A stretch of 64,000 bases of DNA from Alphaproteobacteria bacterium (GTDB lineage: Bacteria; Pseudomonadota; Alphaproteobacteria; CACIAM-22H2), in NCBI GenBank assembly GCA_016124335.1, contig WGNX01000005.1, forward strand, positions 248,001 to 312,000, read 5' to 3'. Shown here piece by piece: positions 56,683 to 64,000 of the stretch (positions within the stretch are counted from its first letter, which is position 1; each line of letters starts with the position of its first letter). The notes under the pieces are model-generated. The model was not told where the DNA came from. It ran no database searches and saw only the letters and a program-made list of their open reading frames with translations. The translations under genes and the position numbers were made by a program.

Positions 56683-58106
56683 CGCTTCGCCGGGCCGAAG
56701 CGCAGCGTCAGATTCCCGCCAAGCCAGGTCGAGCCGAGGCCCTTGCCGCGCACCCGCTCGAGGATCGCCGATAGCGCTTCATCCTCGTGCCGCGCGGCGT
56801 AGATTTCGGCCCACGCATAATTGCCCGGCGCGACATTGCCTTCCGACGCGCCTTCCTGGGCCACACCGGCAACCTTCGCGACCGCATCGGGGTTGTCGTA
56901 GCCGGTCCGCACATAGGCCGCGAGCCGGGCAAGCGCGCCGCCGTTCTCGCCAGACAGGTCGATCCCGTTTGCCGCCGCGATCGCGTCGATCAATGTCAAT
57001 GGCTCGAGCGCGAAGCGGTGATAGTGCAGGGCGCGCTGGCGACGGGCGAGTTCGCGCGGCAGCGAGCCATCGGCGGCGACCGAGTCCAGCGCCCCGCGCG
57101 CCGCGGAAATCGACCAGTCGAATAGCGCCTTGTCGCCGGTCGCGACCGCTGCGGCCAATGCGGCAAGCGATGCCCAGTTGAGATGGTTGTTCTGCTCGGC
57201 GAACGGCTTTCGCGCATAGTCGGCGACCGTTTCCCAGGCGAGATCCTCGATCCAGCCTTCGATGCGCGCGCGCGTATCGGCGCCGATCTCCTCGGCGTCG
57301 GCAATGAGCGCGTAGTTGAGCGCGACGGTGGCAAGCGTCCATTTGCGCTCGTATGTGCCTTGCTGCGTGACGCGGCCCAGCATCGCGCCTTCATCGGCCC
57401 AGCGCTTCAGCCAGTCGGCCATGCAGCGGGCGGGGGCCGAATCGCGCGGGCTTGCCGCGATATAGCGATCCCCCATCCGGGCGATGCCGGCGGCAAACGC
57501 CGCCAGTGGCGCCGTCTGCCGTCCGCGCGCGGCATAGGCTTCCGGATCGACGATGGAAAAGCTCGGATCGTCGCGCCGGTAGAACGACTCGACGATCAGG
57601 TCGCGCGGCGCTGCCGGCGGCTCTCCGCAGGCATACGCGCCGGCGATACGTGCGCCAACAGTCGCGCGCCTTTCGGCGGCGTCCGGAGCGATCTTGTACG
57701 GCGGCTCGATGCCTGCCGGGGGCGGCCCTTCGAGCGTCATGCGGCATTCGCGCGGGCCGCGTTTTCCGCTCGCGAGGATCCGGCTCTCCGCGACGCGCCC
57801 TTCGTAACGGATCGCCTTTTCGATGTCGGCGCGATAGCTGCCGGTGACGACGAGGGCGCCCTGCGGGTCGATTTCCCCGTTCAGCGATTCCGAGCCGTCC
57901 TCGCCGGGCTTGCCGCGCTGGAGCGCGAAATGTCCCTCGCGCACGATCACGGCAAGCGTCTGCCGGAATGCCGGCGACGCGCCGATCGGTCCGCAATCGA
58001 CGGTGCCGCGATAGGCGCCGTCGCCGGCCTGCGGGGCTGCCGCGGCGGGTGCCGCGAGAGCGACAAGGGCGATCGGGAGGAACAAGGCGCGCATCATGCG
58101 CGCCAC
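56679..58106 (-). CDS. Alginate-lyase-like protein (PL5 family) with extra N-terminal domain, secreted
   Basis: 475 residues. The Sec signal peptide is MRALFLPIALVALAAPAAAA. Residues 25-130 form a separate beta-rich domain with a Cys pair (C38, C121) not found in AlgL. The alpha/alpha-toroid domain from about 150 shows NNHLNWA (306-312) and RALHYHRFALEPL (358-370), which match the AlgL active-site Asn-His and Arg/His-Tyr motifs. Cleavage of a uronic-acid polymer in the periplasm is likely. Whether the polymer is alginate is unknown, since no alginate genes are here. Two Cys in the toroid could also pair. Confidence 0.8.
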   Translation of the reverse strand: MARMMRALFLPIALVALAAPAAAAPQAGDGAYRGTVDCGPIGASPAFRQTLAVIVREGHFALQRGKPGEDGSESLNGEIDPQGALVVTGSYRADIEKAIRYEGRVAESRILASGKRGPRECRMTLEGPPPAGIEPPYKIAPDAAERRATVGARIAGAYACGEPPAAPRDLIVESFYRRDDPSFSIVDPEAYAARGRQTAPLAAFAAGIARMGDRYIAASPRDSAPARCMADWLKRWADEGAMLGRVTQQGTYERKWTLATVALNYALIADAEEIGADTRARIEGWIEDLAWETVADYARKPFAEQNNHLNWASLAALAAAVATGDKALFDWSISAARGALDSVAADGSLPRELARRQRALHYHRFALEPLTLIDAIAAANGIDLSGENGGALARLAAYVRTGYDNPDAVAKVAGVAQEGASEGNVAPGNYAWAEIYAARHEDEALSAILERVRGKGLGSTWLGGNLTLRFGPAKR

Positions 58107-58130
58107 GTTAGCGGCTGGGACCGGGCCGGT

Positions 58131-58301
58131 CTACGGCGCGGCCGCGAGCCTTTCGCGCAAGGCGGCGATATGGGCGAGCAGTTCCTCGCGCGTCACCCGG
58201 TCGCGCGCCATGACGGCGTGCATGACGGGATCGTCGAGCATCTCGCTCAGGCGCGGTTCCTCGTCGCTGCGAAGGATGCGTGATTTGCGTCGGATCGGCA
58301 T
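58131..58301 (-). CDS. Small hypothetical protein (56 residues)
   Basis: The ATG at 58301 gives PIRRKSRILRSDEEPRLSEM, then DDPVMHAVMARDRVTREELL and a helical end. The pattern DDPVxxAxMARDxVxxEEL recurs in small alphaproteobacterial proteins, but I cannot name the family. The upstream in-frame start at 58397 would overlap the coq7 end and is less likely. Confidence 0.5.
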   Translation of the reverse strand: MPIRRKSRILRSDEEPRLSEMLDDPVMHAVMARDRVTREELLAHIAALRERLAAAP

Positions 58302-58368
58302 GCGCGGGTTATCGCCGCGAAGCGTGGCAAAATCGCGGCGATCCCGAGAAATTTTGTCACCGTTTCTT

Positions 58369-58923
58369 TCAGATCCGTGACGACAGCCAGATCGCAAGCC
58401 GCGAGCCGGCCTTGATGGCGCTCGTCAGCAGCTCATAGCCCGGTGCGGCATGCGGTTCATGCGCGATCGCCGTATCGCGATGCTCGACCTCTTCGCGCCG
58501 GAATTCCTCCAATGTGGACTTCAATTCGGCTTCGTCGTCGGGCAGTGCGGCGATCTGTTCGCGATAGTGCGCGTCGATCACTTCTTCGACGGCCACCGTG
58601 CAGGCCATCGCGGCCTTCTCGCCGAGCATGGCGGTGGCCGCCCCCAGCGCAAACCCGGCCGCATGCCAGACGGGCTGCAACAGCGTGGGTCGCGCGCGGC
58701 GCGCCGGCAGCATTTTCTCGAACGCTTCGAGGTGGCGGCGCTCCTGTTCGGCCATGTGCGCGATCGTCTGGCCTGCCGTCCCGTTTCGGCCGAGAACCGC
58801 AAGCTGGCCTTCGTAGATTCGCACGGCCCCGTATTCGCCGGCATGATCCACGCGCAGCACGCGGTCGATCAGGCGTTCACCGGCCGGTTCGCCGGGCAGG
58901 CCCATCTTTCGCGCATCGTCCAT
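58369..58923 (-). CDS. coq7: Demethoxyubiquinone hydroxylase (Coq7)
   Basis: 184 residues from the ATG at 58923. A di-iron four-helix protein: RVDHAGEYGAVRIYEGQ, AEQERRHLEAF, AVEEVIDAHYREQ and REEVEHRDTA supply the Glu/His ligands. It hydroxylates demethoxyubiquinone in aerobic ubiquinone synthesis. Its start overlaps the dsbB stop (TGATG), so the two are cotranslated. Confidence 0.93.
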   Translation of the reverse strand: MDDARKMGLPGEPAGERLIDRVLRVDHAGEYGAVRIYEGQLAVLGRNGTAGQTIAHMAEQERRHLEAFEKMLPARRARPTLLQPVWHAAGFALGAATAMLGEKAAMACTVAVEEVIDAHYREQIAALPDDEAELKSTLEEFRREEVEHRDTAIAHEPHAAPGYELLTSAIKAGSRLAIWLSSRI

Positions 58924-59441
58924 CAGGTGTTTCCCTTCGCCAGTCCCCGCGCGCCCCACGCCGAAAATGCGGCAAGGGCGAGCGCTGCGAGGAAATTGTA
59001 GCCGGCCATCGAGATGCCGAACAGGCTCCAGGCCGGCTCGTCGCAGCGCACGATCGGGGCGGCGAGAAGGCGCGCGCGCAGTTCTTCGAGGCTGCCCGAG
59101 GCCGGGCGCGTGCCGCCGCATTCGGCCGTACCCGCCCACCAATGCTGTTCGACACCGACATGGAAGGCCGCAATACCCGCATCGGCCACGAAGAAGCCGG
59201 CCGCAAGACCCAGCAGCAGTGCGGCTGCCCGCGGTGAACGGGGTGCCGCAAGTGCCGCAGCCGCGGCAAGCGGGATCGCCGCCCAATACGGATAGCGCTG
59301 CCAGTAGCAGAGCACGCACGGCGCCAGCCCGCCGATATGCTGGAAGGCGAGAGCACCGCCGAGAACCGCCGCGGCCCCCAGGGCGACGGCAAAAGCGGCT
59401 AGGCGTGGCGGGATCGGGCCGGATTCCATCGTCAGGAACAT
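58923..59441 (-). CDS. dsbB: Disulfide bond formation protein B
   Basis: About 172 residues from the Met of MFLTMESG; the ATG at 59429 is an alternative. Four membrane segments. The quinone-linked pair is CVLC in GGLAPCVLCYWQRYPYW, and the periplasmic pair is C in AECGG and C in IVRCDEP. It re-oxidises DsbA with ubiquinone, a functional echo of coq7 next door. Confidence 0.92.
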   Translation of the reverse strand: MFLTMESGPIPPRLAAFAVALGAAAVLGGALAFQHIGGLAPCVLCYWQRYPYWAAIPLAAAAALAAPRSPRAAALLLGLAAGFFVADAGIAAFHVGVEQHWWAGTAECGGTRPASGSLEELRARLLAAPIVRCDEPAWSLFGISMAGYNFLAALALAAFSAWGARGLAKGNT

Positions 59442-59477
59442 AGGCTGCCCGTTCCCCGATCCCAAGTCCGGCGGCTG

Positions 59478-59505
59478 TTGACCGCGGAAAAATCGACCCT
59501 ATGAT
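59478..59505 (+). promoter_or_regulatory. Sigma70-type promoter of tRNA-Leu
   Basis: TTGACC (59478-59483) and TATGAT (59500-59505), 16 bases apart, end 22 bases before the tRNA 5' end. Good match and position. Confidence 0.7.
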
Positions 59506-59527
59506 CCGCGCCACCGTTCGGCCCGGT

Positions 59528-59613
59528 GCCCCAGTGGCGAAACGGTAGACGCGGCAGACTCAAAATCTGTTGCCCGCAAGGGCATGCTGGTTCAAGTCCG
59601 GCCTGGGGCACCA
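59528..59613 (+). tRNA. tRNA-Leu (CAA)
   Basis: Eighty-six nucleotides with encoded CCA. Acceptor GCCCCAG/CTGGGGC is fully paired, with discriminator A. The anticodon stem GCAGA/TCTGT encloses CTCAAAA, anticodon CAA. The long variable arm TGCCC-GCAA-GGGCA and the T loop TTCAAGT are typical of leucine class II tRNAs. Confidence 0.96.
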
Positions 59614-59662
59614 TCCGACGAGGGCCGATGACGCGGCCGCTGCCGGAACGTATGATTTCCGG

Positions 59663-60184
59663 GTGGCCGCCGATCTCCCCATCGAACTGCCCGGGATGCC
59701 CGCCGACGCGACGCACCCCGATTTCAGGATCTTCTACGATTACTGGCGCGCCTGCGCGCCGGCGGGGCTGCTGCCCGGCCGCCAGCATATCGACCCGGTG
59801 ATCGACATTCCCTCGCTCGTGCCGCGGCTGGCGCTCTACGACGTCGTCGACACGCCCGAGGGGCTGCGCTTTCGCGTGCGCGTGGCGGGCGAGGTGCTGA
59901 TCGAGGTGATGGGCCTGGCTCCGGCGGGGCATTTCGTGGACGACTTCATCGTGCCCGAGCGCCGCGCGACGGTGAACGGCGCTTTCCGGCAAGTCGCGCG
60001 CGAACGCACCGCGCACTACTGGGAAAAACAGATGTGGACGGCCGGCCGCCAGTACGTCCGCATGCAGCGCATGGCGCTGCCGCTGGCGCGCGACGGGCGC
60101 ACGGTGGACATGATCTTCGCCTGCCACATCCGCGTGCCGGGCGATGCGACCTTCGCGCAGGAAAGCGACGCGCCGGCACCCTGA
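59663..60184 (+). CDS. PAS-domain protein (PAS_5-like)
   Basis: 173 residues from a GTG at 59663. No ATG or good Shine-Dalgarno is available, so the start is uncertain. HPDFRIFYDYWRACAPAGLLPGRQHIDP, IDIPSLVPRLALYDVVDTPEGLRFRVRVAGEVL and the MALPLARDG-MIFACHI end match the single-domain PAS_5 proteins common in Rhodospirillales. These have no output domain. The ligand and partner are unknown. It follows tRNA-Leu by 49 bases. Confidence 0.78.
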   Translation: MAADLPIELPGMPADATHPDFRIFYDYWRACAPAGLLPGRQHIDPVIDIPSLVPRLALYDVVDTPEGLRFRVRVAGEVLIEVMGLAPAGHFVDDFIVPERRATVNGAFRQVARERTAHYWEKQMWTAGRQYVRMQRMALPLARDGRTVDMIFACHIRVPGDATFAQESDAPAP

Positions 60185-60276
60185 AGCCCGCCGACGCGCC
60201 GTTTTCGCGTTGCCTTGGCGCTTGCGGCGGCTAGAGTGCGCCCGACAGTTCCCGCAACGGAAATCCGGACCCGCGC

Positions 60277-61356
60277 ATGACGAACCGCACCCACCGCATT
60301 GCCGTGATCCCCGGCGACGGCATCGGCAAGGAAGTCGTGCCCGAGGGCGTGCGAGCACTTCGCGCGGCCTCGGCGAAATTCGGCTTCCGGCTCGAACTCG
60401 ACGAATTCGATTTCGCGAGCTGCGACTACTACGCCGAACACGGCCGCATGATGCCCGAGGACTGGAAGGCCAGGATCGGCGGCCACGACGCGCTGTTCTT
60501 CGGCGCCGTCGGCTGGCCTGCCACCGTGCCCGATCACGTCTCGCTGTGGGGCTCGCTGCTGCAGTTCCGGCGCGAGTTCGACCAGTACGTGAACCTGCGC
60601 CCCGTGCGCCTGATGCCCGGCGTGCCGTGCCCGCTGGCCGGCCGCAAGCCCGGCGACATCGATTTCTACGTCGTGCGCGAGAATACCGAGGGCGAATACA
60701 CCTCGCTGGGCGGAACGATCTTTCCCGGTACCGAACGCGAAACGGTGGTGCAGGAAACCGTGTTCACGCGCATCGGCGTCGACCGCGTGCTGCGCTATGC
60801 CTTCGATCTTGCGATGAAGCGCCCGCGCCGCAAGCTCACCTCGGCCACCAAGTCCAACGGCATCTCGATCTCGATGCCCTATTGGGATGGCCGCGTGAAG
60901 GAGATGGCGAAGAACTATCCCGACATCGCCGTCGACCAGTACCATATCGACATCCTCACCGCGCATTTCGTGCTGAACCCCGACCGCTTCGACGTGGTCG
61001 TGGCGTCCAACCTGTTCGGCGACATCCTTTCCGACCTCGGCCCCGCCTGCACGGGCACGATCGGCATCGCGCCATCGGCCAACATCAACCCGGAGCGGAA
61101 ATTCCCCTCGCTGTTCGAGCCCGTGCACGGCTCGGCACCCGATATCGCCGGCAAGGGCATCGCCAACCCGGTGGGCCAGATCTGGACGGCGGCGATGATG
61201 CTCGAGCATCTGGGCGAGATCGACGCCGCGCGCGCCATCGAGCGCGCGGTCGAACGCTCGCTTGCCGATGCCGCCACGCGCACGCGCGACCTTGGCGGGC
61301 GCATGGGCACGCGCGAATGCGGCGAAGCGCTTGTCGCACTTATCGGGAACGTCTGA
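60277..61356 (+). CDS. Tartrate/D-malate dehydrogenase-type beta-decarboxylating dehydrogenase
   Basis: 359 residues. It begins HRIAVIPGDGIGKEVVPEG, with NLRPVRLMPGVPCPL (substrate arginines), DFYVVRENTEGEYTSLGG, TSATKSNG and the metal-binding SDLGPACTGTIGIAPSANI and FEPVHGSAPDIAGK. The pattern fits TtuC/DmlA (tartrate or D-malate dehydrogenase) rather than LeuB. It oxidises a 2-hydroxy acid at a carbon next to a carboxylate and may decarboxylate the product. Its TGA overlaps the BKACE ATG. Confidence 0.88.
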   Translation: MTNRTHRIAVIPGDGIGKEVVPEGVRALRAASAKFGFRLELDEFDFASCDYYAEHGRMMPEDWKARIGGHDALFFGAVGWPATVPDHVSLWGSLLQFRREFDQYVNLRPVRLMPGVPCPLAGRKPGDIDFYVVRENTEGEYTSLGGTIFPGTERETVVQETVFTRIGVDRVLRYAFDLAMKRPRRKLTSATKSNGISISMPYWDGRVKEMAKNYPDIAVDQYHIDILTAHFVLNPDRFDVVVASNLFGDILSDLGPACTGTIGIAPSANINPERKFPSLFEPVHGSAPDIAGKGIANPVGQIWTAAMMLEHLGEIDAARAIERAVERSLADAATRTRDLGGRMGTRECGEALVALIGNV

Positions 61357-62303
61357 TGGCTGAAAAACCGAAACGCAAGGACCGCAAGGTCATCATCACC
61401 TGTGCCGTGACGGGTGCGATCCACACGCCGTCGATGTCGCCCCACCTGCCGGTGACGCCGCAGGAAATCGCCGCGGCCGCGATCGGTGCGGCCGAAGCGG
61501 GGGCCGCCATCGTCCACCTGCATGCCCGCGACCCGAAGACCGGCAAGCCCGACCAGTCGCCCGAGGCCTTCGCCCCGTTCCTCAAGGTCATCAAGCAGTC
61601 GTCGGACTGCGTCATCAACCTCACGACCGGCGGCGCGCCCACGATGCTGGTGGAAGAGCGCGTGCGCCCCGCGGCCACGTTCAAGCCCGAGGTCGCCTCG
61701 CTCAACATGGGAACGATGAACTTCGCGCTGTTCCCGATGCTGGAACGCTTCAAGGAATTCAGGCACGACTGGGAGCGGCCGTATCTGGAAGGTTCGCGCA
61801 CCGGCTTCTTCAAGAACACGTTCGCCGATATCGAATTCATCCTGCGCACCTGTGCGGACAACGGCACGCGCTTCGAGATCGAGTGCTACGACATCGGCCA
61901 TCTCTACGCGCTGTCCCATTTCGTCGAGCGCGGGCTGGTGAAGCCGCCCTTCTTCGTGCAGTCGGTCTTCGGCATCCTGGGCGGGATCGGCACGCATCCC
62001 GAGGACGTGGCCCACATGAAGCGCACGGCCGACCGGCTTTTCGGCGATGCCTACCGCTGGTCGGTGCTGGGCGCGGGCCGCCACCAGCTGGCGATCGCCG
62101 CACAGGCGGCCGCGATGGGCGGCAACGTTCGCGTGGGGCTGGAGGATTCGCTGTGGATCGGGCCCGGCCAGCTTGCGAAATCCAACGCCGAGCAGGTCGC
62201 CCGCGCGCGCGCGATCATCGAGGGGCTTGGCCTTGCGGTCGCCACGCCGGCCGAGGCGCGCGAGATCCTCGATCTCAAGGGCGGCGACAAGGTGGCGTTC
62301 TAG
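61356..62303 (+). CDS. Beta-keto acid cleavage enzyme (BKACE, DUF849)
   Basis: 315 residues from the ATG at 61356. The zinc ligands His54 and His56 lie in AAIVHLHARDPKTG. LTTGGAPTMLVEERV, SLNMGTMNF, FEIECYDIGHL and GGNVRVGLEDSLWIGPG are family segments; the usual His before VRVGLED is Asn here. BKACEs react a beta-keto acid with acetyl-CoA to give acetoacetate plus a new acyl-CoA, as 3-keto-5-aminohexanoate cleavage enzyme does in lysine fermentation. The gene is coupled on both sides, to a beta-decarboxylating dehydrogenase and a nitrilase-fold hydrolase. Confidence 0.9.
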   Translation: MAEKPKRKDRKVIITCAVTGAIHTPSMSPHLPVTPQEIAAAAIGAAEAGAAIVHLHARDPKTGKPDQSPEAFAPFLKVIKQSSDCVINLTTGGAPTMLVEERVRPAATFKPEVASLNMGTMNFALFPMLERFKEFRHDWERPYLEGSRTGFFKNTFADIEFILRTCADNGTRFEIECYDIGHLYALSHFVERGLVKPPFFVQSVFGILGGIGTHPEDVAHMKRTADRLFGDAYRWSVLGAGRHQLAIAAQAAAMGGNVRVGLEDSLWIGPGQLAKSNAEQVARARAIIEGLGLAVATPAEAREILDLKGGDKVAF

Positions 62304-62304
62304 G

Positions 62305-63189
62305 ATGACGGCATTGCGCAAGCGCGCGCGGGTGGCGTGCGTCCAGTACGGCCTGTCGGCGATCGCAAGCTATGCCGAGTTCGAGGCGAAGGTGGCGCAC
62401 TTCGTTTCGGTCGCGGCGAGCTACGGCGCGGATTTCGTCGTCTTCCCCGAGATGTTCACGTTGCAACTGTTGACCATCGAGCATCGCGACATGCCGATGG
62501 CGCGCACGGTCGATGCGCTGGACATGTACACCGCGCGCATCCAGGCGACCTTCGCCGAGCTTGCGCGCCGCCACCGCCTGCACGTGGTGGGCGGCACGCA
62601 TTTCATGCGCGACGAAGCGGGCGTGGCGCGCAATATCTGCTTCACCGCCATGCCGGATGGCACGCTGCATGCGCAGGCCAAGATCCACGTCACCCCCAGC
62701 GAGCGCGAGGCGTGGGGCATCGTGGGCGGCACGGCGGCCGAGCCTTTCGAGACCGACTTCGGCCAGGTCGCGGTCACGGTCTGCTACGACGTGGAATTCC
62801 CCGAACTTCAGCGCCATCTCGCGCGCACGGGTGCACGCATCGTGTTCGTGCCGTTCTGCACCGACGACCGGCGCGGCTACATGCGCGTGCGCCACTGCGC
62901 GCAGGCCCGCGCGGTCGAAAACCAGTGCTATCTGGCGCTGGCGGGCACCGTGGGCGTGCTGCCGCACGTGCCCAACGCGGATATCCAGTACGCCGAAAGC
63001 TGCCTGCTCACGCCGTGCGACGTGCCGTTCCCGCGCGACGGGCTCCTTGAGGCGGCACCGGCCGGGGCCGAGACGCTCGTCTTCGCCGATTTCGATCTCG
63101 AGACGCTCGATGCGATGCGCAAGGCCGGCACGGTGCGCAACCTTGCCGACCGGCGCGACGATCTTTACCGCGTCGACTGGCGCGGGTAG
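62305..63189 (+). CDS. Carbon-nitrogen hydrolase (nitrilase superfamily)
   Basis: 294 residues from the ATG at 62305, one base after the BKACE stop. The Glu-Lys-Cys triad is E49 (FPEMFT), K126 (HAQAKIHVT) and C160 (VCYDVEFPE). It hydrolyses an amide, nitrile or carbamoyl bond. Which branch it belongs to cannot be settled by eye. It is the third gene of a dehydrogenase-BKACE-hydrolase operon, so an amide-bearing precursor or product is likely. Confidence 0.88.
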   Translation: MTALRKRARVACVQYGLSAIASYAEFEAKVAHFVSVAASYGADFVVFPEMFTLQLLTIEHRDMPMARTVDALDMYTARIQATFAELARRHRLHVVGGTHFMRDEAGVARNICFTAMPDGTLHAQAKIHVTPSEREAWGIVGGTAAEPFETDFGQVAVTVCYDVEFPELQRHLARTGARIVFVPFCTDDRRGYMRVRHCAQARAVENQCYLALAGTVGVLPHVPNADIQYAESCLLTPCDVPFPRDGLLEAAPAGAETLVFADFDLETLDAMRKAGTVRNLADRRDDLYRVDWRG

Positions 63190-63516
63190 TCGGCGACAAA
63201 CATGGGGTCCGTCATGCCCACAACAAGTGCGGGCATGCCGTAGCGGATGGAGCCGCTGGAATTGGCGACTAACAGGTTACGTAACCAGTTTATCGCCTTG
63301 AAATCGCACGCAGGTAACCTGCAACGCGTTTTCGCACCGATGTAACCCAGCCCGTCAAGCCCGGGGGTGACGCCGTTTCAAATGTCACGACGCGTGGGCG
63401 GGGATCGCCGCCGCGCGTCGGCGCGGGGTCGGGGTGTTCTTCTTCACGATTTCAAACAGCACGTCCCTGCTGTCGGCAGCGTGAAAGAACCCGTTCCGGT
63501 TGTCAAGAAAATAGAC
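63190..63516. promoter_or_regulatory. 327-base intergenic region with related palindromes
   Basis: No coding frame is convincing here. The stretch holds GGTTACGTAACC (63275-63286, a perfect 12-base palindrome), GCAGGTAACCTGC (63310-63322, arms of six) and TGTAACCC about twenty bases further. Twenty bases after that, GTGAC and GTCAC form an inverted repeat with a 12-base gap (63367-63388). The shared GGTTAC/GTAACC core suggests binding sites for one dimeric regulator, identity unknown. Confidence 0.4.
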
Positions 63517-64000
63517 CTATACGCTCGTCCCGCCGCTGGGCAGCGGCGCGGGGCGCGGGGCCGGGGTGGCGGCCTTTGCCGGAGCGGGCTTGGCTGCCGG
63601 TGCCTTGGCGGATTGTGCCGCCGCGGGCGCCGGGGCCGGCTGGGCAACCGGCTTCAGGCGCGCGCGGGCCTTTTCGGCATCCTCGTCCTCGGGCGGCGGG
63701 GCGAGGCGGCGCTTGGCTTCGAAGACGATCTGTTCGGCCACCATGTCGACCAGCTCGTCGCCGGTCTGCGCGAGCGATTTGCCGAAATCGGAATCGAGCA
63801 TCGCGCGGACCTTGGATTCGACTTCCAGGGCCACCATGCCGACGACGCGGCGGCCGTCGGCGTCATGCAGCGGCACGCGATGGACGAAGATGTGCAGGTT
63901 GCGCAACGCCCGCGCGAGGGCGGGATCGATCTTCGTCAGCCGGTGGTTATAGTCGCGCCGGTCGATCGCGTAGCATTCGCTGCCCGTCGTGGCGATGGCG
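63517..64000 (-). CDS. C-terminal part of an uncharacterised protein, cyclic-nucleotide-binding-domain-like, N-terminus outside window
   Basis: The frame is open from the window edge to the TAG at 63517. The first visible residues, ATTGSECYAIDRRDYNHRLT and then IDPALARALRNLHIF, resemble the end of a cyclic-nucleotide-binding domain. A helical region follows (FGKSLAQTGDELVDMVAEQIVFEAKRRL). The last 55 residues are an Ala/Pro/Lys-rich low-complexity tail. A regulator or scaffold is possible; the call rests on a short similarity. Confidence 0.45.
   Translation of the reverse strand, partial: AIATTGSECYAIDRRDYNHRLTKIDPALARALRNLHIFVHRVPLHDADGRRVVGMVALEVESKVRAMLDSDFGKSLAQTGDELVDMVAEQIVFEAKRRLAPPPEDEDAEKARARLKPVAQPAPAPAAAQSAKAPAAKPAPAKAATPAPRPAPLPSGGTSV

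Overview
The window reads as chromosomal DNA of a GC-rich alphaproteobacterium, most likely of the Rhodospirillales type. The evidence is the gene order rplU-rpmA-obgE-proB-proA-nadD-rsfS-rlmH, translational coupling through ATGA overlaps, frequent GTG starts, several Tat-type leader peptides, a Coq7/DsbB pair, and a probable (2S)-methylsuccinyl-CoA dehydrogenase of the ethylmalonyl-CoA pathway. Coding density is very high. I see no rRNA, CRISPR array, insertion sequence or phage gene. There are two tRNA genes, tRNA-Ser(CGA) on the minus strand and tRNA-Leu(CAA) on the plus strand.

Layout. 1-5112: an oligopeptide ABC ATPase coupled to a DUF1028 protein, a DUF1194 protein, a methyltransferase, a small lipoprotein, tRNA-Ser and a flippase-like membrane protein. 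5212-11140: the rplU-to-rlmH housekeeping block, with a structured leader before rplU and a strong terminator between rpmA and obgE. 11239-27755: a sugar-nucleotide region. It holds a thiamine-diphosphate E1 alpha/beta pair, a ColD-like 3-dehydratase with His in place of the PLP lysine, an HddA-like heptose kinase, an SDR enzyme, the complete dTDP-L-rhamnose set (rfbC-A-B-D), a CapD/WbpM-type 4,6-dehydratase, a TviB/WbpO-type dehydrogenase, an aldo/keto reductase, a DegT aminotransferase and a glucose-1-phosphate cytidylyltransferase operon. No glycosyltransferase or polysaccharide exporter is present, so the products must be used by genes elsewhere.

27816-34085: an HMG-CoA-lyase-like enzyme, a family III CoA-transferase and a DctPQM TRAP transporter, which could be an uptake-and-degradation cassette for a branched dicarboxylate, followed by a lone TAXI binding protein. 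34088-38072: a membrane protein, a GST, an M17 peptidase and an unrecognised 329-residue protein. 38154-44693: a yejABEF-type peptide importer with ghrA translationally coupled at its end. 44778-50677: hisN, hbd, etfA, etfB, a PduO-type cobalamin adenosyltransferase, a twin-membrane-segment protein and mcd. Several of these fit C4/C5 acyl-CoA metabolism that needs ETF and adenosylcobalamin.

50727-59441: a DUF4743/Nudix hydrolase, a PhyH-like dioxygenase, a type III polyketide synthase with an ICMT-family methyltransferase (probable phenolic lipid pathway), GluQ-RS, a carboxylesterase, an HNH endonuclease, a PL5 alginate-lyase-like protein, Coq7 and DsbB. 59528-64000: tRNA-Leu, a PAS protein, a ttuC-like dehydrogenase / BKACE / nitrilase operon, a 327-base gap with related palindromes, and the end of a protein leaving the window.

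The best candidate for something undescribed is the E1 alpha/beta + ColD-like module at 11239-14478. It looks like a route to a two-carbon-branched 3,6-dideoxy sugar in which a two-subunit E1 replaces the single flavoprotein used for yersiniose. The TtuC-BKACE-nitrilase operon is the second. All functions are inferred from residues and gene order read by eye; no database search was run.
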